This document shows positions 44,251 through 55,889 of a stretch of DNA of 64,000 nucleotides, in pieces (the stretch's first letter is position 1; the number at the start of each line of letters is the position of its first letter). The translations under genes and the position numbers were made by a program. The DNA is from Conchocele bisecta (Eukaryota; Mollusca; Bivalvia; Lucinida; Thyasiridae), in NCBI GenBank assembly GCA_029237695.1, contig CM055267.1, positions 8,335,043-8,399,042 on the forward strand. The letters are read 5' to 3'. Below the pieces are notes generated by a model. The model had not been told where the DNA came from and searched no databases. It saw nothing but the letters and a program-made list of their open reading frames with translations.

Positions 44251-46312
44251 TATCGACGTTTGTCAGACCGTCATGTTAGGTTTGTCCCGTGGTGTTAAAG
44301 TTATCTAACGAACAGAACAACAACGCACCTCGGTGTCTTTATTATTTTAATGCATTTCACCAATGTGAGTGTTATAAATTCGTTTAAATTGTATTTTAAC
44401 TTTGTTTCAGTGTATGATACATTTCCAAATATATCTATAATCGGGTGTATGTGTGTGAAAAAAAAACCCGAAACACTCTTCGATCTGTCCTGGGTCCTGT
44501 CTGAGAATGTATTGGATGAACGTTAAACTGCTGTCCTAACGGTCGTACGATCGAAATTCACCGCGTGACATTTTTATTCGAAACGGGCACATTTTATACA
44601 TGTTTTTATTAACAATAATGGCGTAATGATAATTTTCTTTTATTATTTTGCTGTTGATATCACATATAAAAATGTGTGTGTGCCATTGACATATGTTTTT
44701 ATGTTCCGTTATTTCGACATAATATTTTCTTTGAACCAGTTAACAGATAACTGCCCACGTTAACCATGTTAACTGTTATCGACCACCATTTACAGGTGAA
44801 AACTCTGTGGAAGCTACATTTCTTTACAGATGGTCGGCAGCTATGTAGCCTGGGACCGGTTTCACGCACAACTATATGTTTCAGATCTGGTTAACTCGAA
44901 GCGAATTTTCAGTCTATTGCTCAATTCTTTCTTTCTAATATAATGTATAAAATTAAAACCTTTACCGATTTTAAGAAAACAATATCCCCTGCAAAAAAAA
45001 ACACATGGATGTTACGACTAGTATAGCTACAGATCAGTCTAATCTGTGCATATGCGCCGTCTGATCAGAACATACGAGGTCCGCTATTCAGTCACTGGGG
45101 AATCCTTTCTCGATCACCGACAGGATTTGGGTCGCCGATCGTACATTTATTGCAGATATTGTAAGGTCCGGTTTGTTTAGCATGTGGTCCAAGTACAGCT
45201 GTTAGCGGGACGATGTCGTGAACATTAGACATTACTGTTGTCTGAATATGAAAAACTTCAATACGAATGCACGCTAACATGTGTGTCATGTTAATATAAG
45301 AAATAGATACGGTGGGATGATATTTCAAGGCAACACGTTGGTGAAAATCTGTCAAGCCGTGACACAAATGAAATAATACAAACACATCAAGAACTAGATA
45401 CAGTAACTGTGAGATTATATTTCACGGCAACATGTTGAGGATATTAGTGCAATGGACTGTGAATGAAACTATTCTCAAGTCGTGACACAAATACAATAAT
45501 AATGTACGCACTATAGCACTGTTTGGCGATTATCAAGGATCTCTTGACTTGGGGTCTTGTTATTATTTGTTATATATCTCCCCCCCCCCCCCCCCTTCTC
45601 ATTTCATCGTACTTTGGGACCCTCACATTTTGAGTTGAGTCTCCAAAAGACAAACTGCTACCGTAACACTCCCAAAACAAACACAAGTCGGTGGTAGGAC
45701 AAGCAGATAGTGTGGTAACACATGTCTCAAATATGTAACCATAGCCATTTCGTCCATGTGGCAGACTTCCACGCGCTACCCTTGAAGGTGGTCTCCCACT
45801 AGGCGAGTGAGAGACTGCGATGGAGTAGAAATTGCATGTAAGTCATGCAGGCTTTTGCTCTTACGCTATTCGAGTGACTGTGAACTGTACATAGTGAGTA
45901 ACGTATGGAAGTAAGGGTGCCTGTCATCAGACATGAACACTGTCTTTCAGAGAAAACAGTTTTTATACACACTGTTTTTGTGGGTTTTTTAAATTAAATT
46001 GGTATAATATTGTTTTCGTCACGGGTGCCCATCGGTCTGTCACGTCACGTCACGTTTCTTGTAAGAAGTAAAACTTTTAACCGTAATAGGTAGGGACTTG
46101 AAACTTGGTGTGTGCCTTCCTTATGGTGTGTAGATGTGCAGTGAATTTCGATGTTTGATTCGGCCCACGGTCATGGATTATCTCCCCTTTTCAACTTCGC
46201 ATTTGGGAAACGTGTGTATATTGCTATGGCGCGCCATCGACTGTGCTCTAGTTGTAATGTAAATTAATGTTGAACGTATTGTTCTCTCCGTATTCATGTG
46301 TATTTCCATGTG
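44251..46312. other. PRDM8 intron, unassigned part
   Basis: Holds a poly-C run of 16 at 45580-45595, a worn family C fragment near 45003-45085 and a (CACGT)n cluster at 46040-46055; otherwise featureless. Confidence 0.45.
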
Positions 46313-46416
46313 TACAGTGGGGTCAGCGTGTAAGTGCACACACGAACGAACACGACAGATTGGTTCCAACCTGTCGTGTTCGTTCGTGTGTGCACTTACA
46401 CTCTGACCCCACTGTA
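46313..46416. mobile_element. Family P hairpin
   Basis: A 104-bp palindrome, TACAGTGGGGTCAGCGTGTA … TACACTCTGACCCCACTGTA, with TA at both edges. Each arm holds a CACACACGAACGAACACGAC stretch. Confidence 0.85.
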
Positions 46417-46844
46417 TATGTTGAACTAAATGGTCGTATAGACCCAATCAACCAATCAGTTAATCAATATATTTCCGTCGTTTTCTACAATTATAAATTG
46501 TTAAAGCGCTCAGTAAACACGACGTCAACAAGAAGAAATCAGCATACCGAATTCGCGAACTCGCGCACGTTCATACTTGCTGGTACATGAACTTGTCGGT
46601 TTGACTTTATCGCTGCACATTCATGTGTTACCAAAAGACTCCAGCTCATCCGTATGTATATTCATTATTCAATGCCAAACATGATTCTAGTTTGTCAACT
46701 TGCAAACTGTTGTAAATGTTGGCGTATACTCTATGTGTAACGGTAGATACTGTAACGTCATTTTACGTCGCTTGACGTTGCTTTTACGTGACGTCTCTTT
46801 TGCTCAAACGACCTGCATATTGGTGTTGTATAAACTATAATATC

Positions 46845-47341
46845 TTAAAGGTACATGCCCACTCAGTAGGCACAAAATGTGTCACTATTCCACCAGTTCT
46901 AAACATTACGAGATCGCGCTATACAGATATAATTATTTAGTAATATATATTTTACTGATAGTGACGCGCGGTGGTATCAGGCTATTTTCATATGCAAATG
47001 AGACATTGTATTTTTTTAGTATTTATACTAATTAAATGCGTCACCTGAAAAAATAATATTTTCGAAAGATTATAAAGTATGATCATTGTATGTCAAAAAA
47101 TAAATACAGAGCATACATAGTAATGACCGTTAACATTTTAAGATTTTAAGGAAACGCGGTTATCGCCCCTGATATCAGTGTGGAAATTTATGTTTGATAT
47201 ACGAAGTAAAATAATGCCAATTATATCGTCGGGAAATGGTTAATTACTGTTTATTTTGCCCTAACAATATCATATCTAACGAATGGACGAAACAAATATG
47301 CCTCCCTTTATTATAACCTGGCACGTGGGCATGTACATTTA
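46845..47341. mobile_element. Family H MITE in the PRDM8 intron
   Basis: TTAAAGGTACATGCCCACTC … CGTGGGCATGTACATTTA. It is in inverse orientation relative to 32812 and shares that copy's CCCTTTATTATAACCTGGCA variant terminus, so the two are closest relatives. Confidence 0.82.
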
Positions 47342-47560
47342 ATGAATATTGCAGATATCATGATCAAATAAAAAGCGTTCAATTCATCATACAAATACCA
47401 TTGTCATAGTAAAAAAATATCATATTGACCAAAAACAGGTTTTCTCGCGACGCGGCTCATAATATACATTCATGGACTAGAGCCATATACATGAACATGT
47501 ATATGTAATACATAGCTTTCTATGCTATTGGTTTTACAAACGAATAACATGTATGTACGT

Positions 47561-47717
47561 CTAAAGTTGACGACGAAAAAATCAGAGGAAATAGCATTCT
47601 CCATTTGCTATGAAAATTATTTTAACTTTCGACGTCTTTACAGAACATATCGGTAAATATGTTTTATTAAATACCGCATGTCTTCGTAGATACAAAATCA
47701 CATGACCAGTCTCAAAT
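47561..47717. mobile_element. Family F MITE, right part
   Basis: It starts near AGTTGACGACGAAAAAATCA and ends AAAATCACATGACCAGTCTC. The left arm is missing. Confidence 0.65.
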
Positions 47718-47721
47718 GTAT

Positions 47722-48040
47722 AAATAGAGAATAGTAGGTTAATGCCGTGAATGGGAAAAAGCTGGCAAAGATTAGGAAACGTGATGGGCAAGGCTCTGCC
47801 AAGCTCATCCCGTTTCCGTGCCGCGCCAGATATGTAGGCTCTAACCTACGAGTCTATTTATCCCGTAATCACTACAAATAGCGTTAAAATGCAAAAATAA
47901 TAATAGCCCCAGCCGCATCAAAATCAGAGAATTGACTAGTATGACAACCGCAAATATTCATACACAGTGATTGACAGGATATCAAAAATGTTTCACGGCA
48001 CCGTGTTTCACGGCACTTACGCACTGTGTTGACGGGATAA
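47722..48040. mobile_element. Family G compound foldback, second copy
   Basis: Shares both the palindromic part and the TATCCCGT… / …GTGTTGACGGGATAA tail with 5808-6184, so the two parts move or amplify together. The central hairpin is shortened. Confidence 0.78.
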
Positions 48041-48241
48041 GTGGCTTTACAGGTGCTGCACGTAAAATGTTACACGTCGAAATAGGAACCGAATTCCATT
48101 CAATTACATACAGAATATAGTGCATAAACACATTTCCGTCTAGTAACCATATAGTAAAAGCTGAGCGGTCACTAATGTTGTTTTATTTGTTCATGTTAAA
48201 ATTTGAACTTCTTGTTCTTCAAATCAGATGTCTTGTCTTAT

Positions 48242-48455
48242 ATGTGGCTGTGACAGGAGTAATGGGGCTTGTGGGTTATGCGACGAGTGTAGATCCAAAC
48301 CAGCCTGTGCATCCGCACAGTCTGATCAGGATCTGTACTCCTTGCCATTCCATCAATGAAACACACATCATGGTTCTAACAATTGCTACATGAGTGTGAT
48401 ATTTGATCAAATGGTCTCAAATCCCATAATCCCATTTCTCCAGTCACGGCCACAC
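48242..48455. mobile_element. Family C MITE in the PRDM8 intron
   Basis: ATGTGGCTGTGACAGGAGTA to CCATTTCTCCAGTCACGGCC, with both termini present. Confidence 0.8.
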
Positions 48456-48575
48456 ATGTGTGACTGTCCTTGAGGAGTTTTCCCCCAAGAGCCGTACCAC
48501 AGGTGACTGAAAAACATCGCATGTCAGCAATGTCTCTAGTATAAGTGTAACTTATATTAGAAACTACATCATCAG

Positions 48576-48817
48576 GGGGCCGTTTCACTAAACTTCGTAC
48601 GACTAAAATGTTCGTAAGCGCAAAATTATGATAGTCTGTAAATTTCACATTAACAATGTTTTCTTGCAAACAATTATTGGATTTACATTTATTGAGTATA
48701 GGCTGCATATGCAGCCTATGCTCAATAAATGTAAATCCATAAATTTAAATTTACAGTTGATCTTAAATTTGCACTTACGAACATTTTAGTCGTAAGAAGT
48801 TTAGTGAAACGGGCCCC
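48576..48817. mobile_element. Family J MITE beside the PRDM8 PR-domain exon
   Basis: A complete copy with both GGGCC ends. It ends 26 bp from the exon boundary at 48844, that is, immediately inside the intron downstream of the donor on the minus strand. Confidence 0.88.
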
Positions 48818-48843
48818 AGGTTTCTGACACCTGTGTGCCGTAC

Positions 48844-48986
48844 CGTCATGAGGGCGGTGTCCTCTCTATCGTCCGAGGTGAGCAGCCCGATGAAGTGGGT
48901 GTCCGGGACGTGGCCCACGCTGGGGAACGGGCCGAAGATTCGCCCATAGTCGATGTCGGTCTCCGCGATAACGCCCATCGTTATAT
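48844..48986 (-). CDS. PRDM8: PRDM8-like protein, PR-domain exon (first half)
   Basis: A 143-bp internal exon. The acceptor is CCATTGCAG|ATATAACG, with its first two bases completing a codon from an unseen upstream exon. The donor is ATGACG|GTACGG. It encodes ITMGVIAETDIDYGRIFGPF and then a segment ending EDTALMT, aligning with the N-terminal half of the PRDM8 PR domain around its IFGP motif. Spliced to the next exon it gives an uninterrupted PR domain across an 8.0-kb intron. The initiator exon must lie to the right (at or beyond 48987); I could not identify it. Confidence 0.85.
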
Positions 48987-50301
48987 CTGCAATGGAAATG
49001 TGAAACAAAACGTAAAAGTGAACGGCTTAACTTCCCAGCAACAGCTAATGTCATATAGAGACGGGACAGCAGTTTAAAGTCTCATCCGACAGACTAGTGT
49101 TCTCGGCATACTATTAAATGTGTCCATCCAGGACAATTGGTACAGCCAATGCCTTATGACATCACTTTGTTGCGGTGCAACGCCCCCCCCCCACCCCCCT
49201 CCTCCCAAAGAAAATTCAAAATTGTGTACATAGAGTATCTTTATTATCTGATATAATTTCAACTGTATGATATGGCATGTGTATAAAGGTGTATCTATTT
49301 CGAATAGCTTGGAAACGTGTGTGGCTATGGACTATATACAATAGTAGAAACTATATATTAGTATTATTCGTATTCTTCTTTTAATGATATAAGACACGAT
49401 GTTAATTTGCCACCTTGCACTACTTTATAGCTTACGCCTCGTGTTCTGATACATAGGGGTACATTCACTATGGCGACTTCAGAGTAATGATGTTAATGAG
49501 TGTTTTATGTTGCATGTACACATGTGGGTAAGTGCTGAGCTTACTAGCTAGATTACATGTGCTACACATACGGAAGCCGGTGAAAACTGCCAGAATTTAT
49601 GGTAGACTATCTATTTATTTTTTTTATGTAAAATATACACCACATTGAGAGTTGAATGCCAAAACAATTTCAGAAGCATAAGAATCCGCACTGCAGGCAA
49701 CTAACCACGTATGCACGCACTCACACACACATACGCCATGGCGTAAGCCGAATGTTCTGTCTGTAACGCACAGAAAATTTGGGTTCGCCAGAAAGAGGTA
49801 TAGACTACCAAGTTTAGCCGGCGGCTAGCATAATCTGAATAGACACCGTTGGTCGTCCTGTTCTTGAAAGGAGGCGTAACCGAACCATTGTCCCTGGAGT
49901 ACGTGTTACCTGAAGTGGGGGAGCCTTAATGATGATTAAGCACACTGTAATCCGGCTAGCGTAACACAAACCCGTGATCAGCCGTGTGTGTGCGCCGCTG
50001 TCACAGAGGGACAGCTTATACAGGTGACAACGGCGGTCACCGTCGGCACCGACAACACTGGGTGAACATCATAATACGGGGACAGTGACAAATTGGGAAC
50101 CGCGACAATAAAGGCCCCTTCGTAACCCGATAGTACTTGATACAGATACAGGATAATGGTATTAATACAGTATCATCCGGAGTAAACGTAGATCTAGTCG
50201 TAAATACAATACGCTGTGGGCTTGTGGATAATGCATGCGCCTCGCAATTGAGAAGTCTTTACGCTTGGACTGATATGGCTGGTTGGTGAGCCGTCAGCCA
50301 G
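48987..50301. other. Region 5' of the first visible PRDM8 exon
   Basis: An intron is expected here. A C-rich tract lies at 49183-49198. No upstream PRDM8 exon with a matching phase-1 donor was recognised. Confidence 0.45.
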
Positions 50302-50723
50302 TTAAAGGTATATGCCCACTCAGTAGGCACAAATTGCTCTTTATATCAGAGACATCATCTGAGACATTTTTTGGCAAAATAAACATTAATTCACCATTAC
50401 CCCACGTTTTGATTGGCATTATTATACATTTTATATCAGATGTAAAGTTCCACACTGATATCAGGGGCGATAACGTGTTTCATTAACATATTAACAGACA
50501 TTACTGTTTATTCTCTGTAGTTATATTTTGATGTGCAATGATCATACTTTATAATGTGTTGAGAAAAAAATGCAGGTGACACATTTAATTAGTATAAATA
50601 ATTAAAAAATAGCATGCCTCATTTGCATATGAAAATAGCCTGATACCACCGCGAGTCACTAACAGTAAAATACACATTACTATATGATTATATCTGTATA
50701 GTGAGCTCTCGTACTTTTTAGAA
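50302..50723. mobile_element. Family H MITE, right end cut by family C
   Basis: GTTAAAGGTATATGCCCACT to CTCGTACTTTTTAGAACTG. The expected TGGTGGAATAGTGAC…CTACTGAGTGGGCA end is missing where family C starts. Confidence 0.8.
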
Positions 50724-50803
50724 CTGTGACTGGAGAAACGGGGCCTATGGGATTTATGACCAATGTAGCTGCTGATCAAATAGCACTGTAGGCTGTAGGC
50801 TAT
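50724..50803. mobile_element. Family C MITE, left third
   Basis: CTGTGACTGGAGAAACGGGG onward through GATCAAATAGCACTGTAGGC. It joins a right-truncated family H element at 50723 and a family B hairpin at 50804. Confidence 0.7.
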
Positions 50804-50876
50804 TACTGTGAAACCTCTCTAAATCGGACACCCTGGGAGGTCCCCAGGGTGTCCGGTTTAGAGAGGTTCCACTGTA
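50804..50876. mobile_element. Family B hairpin, full copy in a repeat cluster
   Basis: TACTGTGAAACCTCTCTAAA … GAGAGGTTCCACTGTA. It abuts a truncated family C copy on the left. Confidence 0.85.
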
Positions 50877-50993
50877 AAACCGACAGATGACTACTTCAAG
50901 ACACGCGTGTATGTTTTGCGATCATGAACAGACATTAACATTGGAGGTAAATGGCAATGAAACATATCAAAATTAAATACAACTACAGTGGGG

Positions 50994-51083
50994 TCAGCGT
51001 GTAAGTGCACACACGAACGAACACAACAGGTTGGAAACAACCTGTCGTGTTCGTGTGTGCACTTACACGCTGACCCCACTGTA
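50994..51083. mobile_element. Family P hairpin, second copy
   Basis: TACAGTGGGGTCAGCGTGTA … TACACGCTGACCCCACTGTA. One arm has lost a GTTC repeat unit, so the arms differ in length. Confidence 0.85.
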
Positions 51084-51093
51084 ACATGTCTCT

Positions 51094-51122
51094 GCGTCCG
51101 GCTTAGAGAGGTTCCACTGTAC
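51094..51122. repeat. Family B, right half only
   Basis: GTCCGGCTTAGAGAGGTTCC and ACTGT without the left arm, directly after a family P hairpin. Other right-half copies lie at 55461-55498 and 55858-55889. Confidence 0.7.
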
Positions 51123-51260
51123 TCGATATTTCATATTCATAATGTATCGCTGTATCTGGCTATCACATAGCAATTATATGTAGAATGATCTAAACAGACT
51201 AACTATTGTTCACGTTTACGTGTGTCAGCAAGGAATATGATAATGTATTCCACTGAACTG

Positions 51261-51761
51261 TTAAAGGTACATGCCCAATCAGGCAGAACATGTTCTCTAT
51301 AGGAATGAAATAAGTGTATAATTGTGTCACTATTCCACCAGTTCTAAAAATTTCAAGTGCCCGCTATACGTATATAATCATTTAGTAATATTTATTTTGC
51401 TGATAGTGACGCGCGGTGGTATCAGGCTATTTTCATATGAAAATGAGGCATGATATATTTTACTTATTTATACTAATTAAATGCGTCACCTGAAAATATA
51501 ATATTTTTGACAGATTATAAAGCACGATCACTGCACATCAAAAAATAAATAGAGAGAATATTGTCCGTCAACGGTTAACATTTTCAGGAAACACGGTTAT
51601 CGCCCCTGATATCAGTGTGGTAATTTACGTCTGATATAAAATGTATAATAATGCCAATCAATACGCTATGGTGAATGCATGTTTATTTTGCCAGCAAATG
51701 TCGCAGATGCTGTCTCTGATATAAAGAATAGTCTGTGCCTACTTAGTGGACATGTACCTAT
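51261..51761. mobile_element. Family H MITE, full
   Basis: TTAAAGGTACATGCCCAATC … TACTTAGTGGACATGTACCT. Confidence 0.83.
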
Positions 51762-51900
51762 AAATTCCACGTTATAAGCAAACGGTTCACGACTTTTACA
51801 TTTTCAATTACATGATGTCCAATTCGTGTTGATGCAATTGATGCAACTTGATGCAGCGTTGCTAGTACCACCGTGCACGGTATGATATATGGCTGAGATG

Positions 51901-52006
51901 GTGCACGGTACATGGGGTAATTCGTTTCTAGTCTTTATTTCAGTCAATACGGGGTGCACGGTACATGGGGTAATTCGTTTCTAGTCTTTATTTCAGTCAA
52001 TACGGA
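51901..52006. repeat. 53-bp direct tandem duplication
   Basis: GTGCACGGTACATGGGGTAA through TTTATTTCAGTCAATACGG occurs twice in succession and is identical over the unit, so it is recent. Confidence 0.85.
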
Positions 52007-52081
52007 ACTAAATAATTGGTACGAAACTAGGAAAATGATGCGCAGTATAAGCGTGCTTGTCTAACACGTTAGCAGAAACCT

Positions 52082-52304
52082 GGCGACGACATCATTAAGC
52101 TTCGTACGACTAAAATGTTCGTAAGTGCAACATTATTGAAGTCCGTAAATTTCACATTAATAATGTTTTCTTGTAAACAAGTATTCGATTTACATTTATT
52201 GCATTTACAATAAATGAAAATCCGTCAATTGAAATTTCCAGACGATCTTAAATTTGCACTTACGAACATTTTAGTCGGGCGAAGTTTAGTGAAATGGGCG
52301 CCAG
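52082..52304. mobile_element. Family J MITE, eroded termini
   Basis: Inner arms are intact (TTCGTACGACTAAAATGTTC and complement). The outer left end has drifted to GGCGACGACATCATTAAGC, and part of the palindromic centre is deleted. Confidence 0.75.
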
Positions 52305-52799
52305 GCTGGTGAAATAATGAGGATGTAGGACTGTGCATCCAAATCAGGTAAGTTGCCTTTAGCCATGTATTGTATCTACGGCCAATGCACGGTCAGAAAT
52401 GATACTGGTCTGTCATACAAATAACAAACATGAATACTACGGTCTGTTTCACGAAAGCTTCCCAAATGTTACGGCTACATAAACAATGCAGAGATTATTT
52501 TTTCGATAATGTTAAATTTTATTAAAATTCGACAATGAGCCTTATTTTTATTTCGTGAAATTTGGTCAAATTATATTCAAAATTAGCTTCAAACACGTGT
52601 ACCGTCCGTGATGATTCTGCACCGCAGCATTGTGGGCATGTGCATGCTGCGTTACAGAGCCAGTATGCGTCAATTTGGCTAGAGCATAATTTGTGTCAGT
52701 AATGCCATCAAAAGCTACATGAGTGTGATATTTAATCAGCTTACCCCCTTCACCCACATTTCCGAATCCCAGCACGAAACATACGCTACGGGATTTGGG

Positions 52800-53015
52800 A
52801 TGGGATAAATTACCCAGAGCACGGTCGTCTGCATGTACGAGGAGATACTCCATGAGTTGAAACTCGCCGATTATCTCCTACTCCATGAGTTGAAACTCGC
52901 GGATTATCTCCTCGTACATGCGGACAACCGTGCTCTAAGTAAGTTATCCGTACCATGTCTGGTTTCCGCGGATTATCTCCTGTACATGCGGACGGAACGT
53001 GCTCTCAGTATTGCA
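52800..53015. repeat. Foldback with tandem inner unit and an extra third arm
   Basis: The left arm GAGCACGGTCGTCTGCATGT (52817) pairs with ACATGCGGACAACCGTGCTC (52916-52935). Between them a 33-bp unit, CTCCATGAGTTGAAACTCGC…, occurs twice (52848 and 52881). A further copy of the right arm (GGATTATCTCCTGTACATGC) follows at 52970-53005. Confidence 0.78.
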
Positions 53016-53858
53016 TGTGTAGCATTGAGGTTTACTTACGCGACTACTATTGCTGCTCGTCTCGCGGTCTCACGTCAACCAACCATTGTGTCCTGTCGCC
53101 ATATGCGGCATTGGCGCTGGGGAAATCTGTGAGACTGATGAAGACACAACGCGAGTATTTATTTCCAATTAAAACATTCGTCACAGTTAGAACAAGCGCT
53201 AAAATTCCATGCGGGTAGTTGTGGCGAAGGTCACGCGATACCGCCACTGTCACTGTCATCTGCTGGAGCGATCGCGGTAACTAGGGATGATGGGGCCCGT
53301 ATCGCCGTGGTTACACTTCCGCTAAGAACCCGCGATTTCCATCAAATAAGGCCCGCTCTATTGCCGGCCTGTAAAATGCACCACGCTGGCGGTGTAACAG
53401 CCCGACCCACGTGTTCACCCTTGTTATCTAAAGTTGCATCAAACACTTCTTCCGATTATTCGTTCATGGTTCTGCCGTTACGCTATAACAGTCAAATATC
53501 AGCTGTAAGCTGTATCTCTTAAGCACAACTGTTTTGCCAGTTGGTTCGTATCAATATTGGATGATTGGTGGCCATACGACGCCACATTTTATACCGAATA
53601 TTAACTATCGTAACATGGTTGTCAAAGGAGGGAATCCCGGCGTGTGGAGCCCCGCCCCAATACATTTCACGCTCGCCGATTGGCTGTCACCGTAGCCGTC
53701 ATCCCTCCGGATACTGCGTTAACAAGGGTTGTGGCTGCAGTTTCCCTGCTCGATACATTATGTCCTAGCGGCTTATGTTGAGTACTGAAACCGCAGAACG
53801 TTTGTGGATTCTAGAACAGAACTTGCGATCGCGAGGCGGCTACACAATGTTTGACTAA
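53016..53858. other. GC-richer unassigned segment
   Basis: 53040-53300 is CpG-rich relative to its flanks but holds no convincing exon; possible regulatory DNA, unproven. Confidence 0.4.
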
Positions 53859-54105
53859 TAACCCTTTCAACGTTAAGAAACTGGAATGGATTTTGATATG
53901 TTCATTTTGCAACCAACCCAACCGTCACAAAATGGTTTTCAGACTAGTCCATTTATGAAAAGTGGATATGTTTTGTTCTCAAAAATATTAAAATTACTTT
54001 CAAAAACTGCAGATCCTTATGAGACGGCTCGTTATGAGCCGGCTCATCTGGATCTGCACTTTTTGCATAAACCGAAATAGCGGGCTTTCAGGTTCAAAGG
54101 GTTAA
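53859..54105. mobile_element. Family I MITE
   Basis: It runs from TAACCCTTTCAACG to GGTTCAAAGGGTTA with the GAGACGGCTCGTTATGAGCC hairpin. Its right end shares the GGGTTA with a following family M copy (54101-54272). Confidence 0.8.
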
Positions 54106-54272
54106 AAACTTGTTTGTTTCATGTTGTGTTTGTTCTCTCAGTCATAACATGATTTGGCAGCATTTTAGAATCATTTCCAATTATACAGTACTGCCAAACT
54201 ATGCTTGTTTATCAATTAAATGGAACATAAAACATAAACAGCAGACAACAACATTTAAGTTAGCATTGTAAG
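54101..54272. mobile_element. Family M MITE, diverged
   Basis: GGTTAAAAACTTGTTTGTTT … AAACAGCAGACAACAACATT. It overlaps the terminal GGGTTA of a family I copy. Confidence 0.65.
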
Positions 54273-54798
54273 GTGTATTACTATGCAAAACAAACCAGTA
54301 TCGTCCGTAGATATAATCCACACCTCATTCCACATAGCTCTTACATTGCATTTAGTCCTCAATTTGCCATTTGTCATTCGTTTATCCAAAAGACACAATA
54401 TTTAAGCTTTCGCTGACAGGTGAATATCATGTTGCTTGTTGCATGTTAAATGATGGTAAAACGTATTGACGACTGTGTAAATGATCTGCATCTCGATGGC
54501 ATTGTAAAATCGGCCATTGATTGATCTAAAGTACAGTAATACAAAAGAAATTAACGCGATTTCCCAATGATGTCTATTTTGACACAGGGCAAACGTGGCA
54601 GTGTTTCCGTTTCATCCAGCTTCAGTGCTTCAAGAATGCACCACGTGATTCAGATCAAAGCATTTTCCGCATTTAAACCGTGACATGAAGGATTAATTTT
54701 CAATTCAATCGTAATACCTCTATTGTATCGTTCGAGCACTCGCGGGACAAGCTAGAGTTGTGGACTTACAACGTGCTTCAAGTCTCAATTGGCTCCCT

Positions 54799-55100
54799 GT
54801 AGCCGATTTCATCAGCATTGCAAAGTATACTTTTCTAGCAAAGTATACTTTGAGGGAGCAATAATTATTTTTCCTGAAATGCATTATTTCATATAGAACT
54901 AACGACTGCATATAATTGATGATTAAAAGTATTCAGACTTATTATACTGAATTTAAGACATTATCACCGCCATCATAACCAAACTGGCTGTGATAATGTA
55001 ATACTATTGAAATTCAGTATAATACAAATTAATAAATTTATCCTAAAATTGAAAATTTCTCCCTCAAAGTATACTTTGCAATGTTGACGAAATTGGCTCC
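54799..55100. mobile_element. Family A foldback MITE, most complete copy
   Basis: Both termini are intact (TAGCCGATTTCATCAGCATT and complement), as is the tandem GTATACTT pair. The orientation of the internal GCATTATTTCATATAGAACT block is reversed relative to the copy at 29-297. Confidence 0.85.
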
Positions 55101-55177
55101 CTGCTACAAGTCGGGGTCAATAGAACATACGAGGCCGCCTCTGTAATTACAGCCCTACTTGTTTCAATGAAGTCTTC

Positions 55178-55460
55178 CGCCGATATTGATTTCGAAAACA
55201 TGCAGAATTTTATGTAAATGACGTCGAGCGTTGACACGAAATTCAGAGCCCATGCGGAATTTAATTCCGCATGGGCTCTGAGTTTTGCGTCAACTTTCGA
55301 CGTCATTTACAAGATAGGTGAAATGAATATCGGCGAAAGGATCCCAGTTCCCAGCCCATATCATATGAAACATGCGATCTTGTACCTTCGGACATCTGCG
55401 TAATTTCATTAATTAAGTTTACAACATTTACAATAATTTGCATAAATAAAGATAAACGTT
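55178..55460. mobile_element. Foldback (TTCCGCCGATATTGAT) followed by a partial family F copy
   Basis: 55178-55344 is a foldback with CCGATATTGAT … ATATCGGCG ends. Its core (CAGAGCCCATGCGGAATT / complement) resembles the family F centre. From 55367, the F left arm ATGCGATCTTGTACCTTCGG follows to about 55460. Confidence 0.65.
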
Positions 55461-55592
55461 GACCCCAGGGTGCCCGGTTTAGAGAGGTGCCACTGTAATT
55501 CATATGATCACTGCGCTACACCTTTTAGTGTGTTCAAGCATGAAGAGATAATTAGTATTACTGATATTTGACAATACAATGAAAACAATCCC

Positions 55593-55846
55593 AATTAACC
55601 ATTTCAGAAACCACATGCCTAGCTGTATAGCTGTATTGGCAAACAGTGTAAATTCAGATGAGCCGGCTCGTAACGAGCCGTCTCATCCGGATATACACTA
55701 TTTGCAAGTCAATTTCATATTTTTTAAATTAAAAACACACCATTTTCATAAATGGACTAGTCTGAAAATCATTTTCTGATGATTGAATTGATCGGAAAAT
55801 TAACATATCGCAATCCATTCCAGTTACTTAGGGGTGAAAGGATTAA
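55593..55846. mobile_element. Family I MITE, diverged
   Basis: The hairpin GAGCCGGCTCGTAACGAGCC is intact. The left end is altered to TTAACCATTTCAG; the right end is CAGTTACTTAGGGGTGAAAG. Confidence 0.75.
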
Positions 55847-55889
55847 ACACATGTATTCCAGGGTGTCCGGTTTAAAAGGTTCCACTATA

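Noticed and set aside
53040..53300. Missing first exon of the PRDM8-like gene
   Set aside because: The segment is GC-rich, but no minus-strand frame resembles the PR-domain N-terminus or ends in a phase-1 GT donor.
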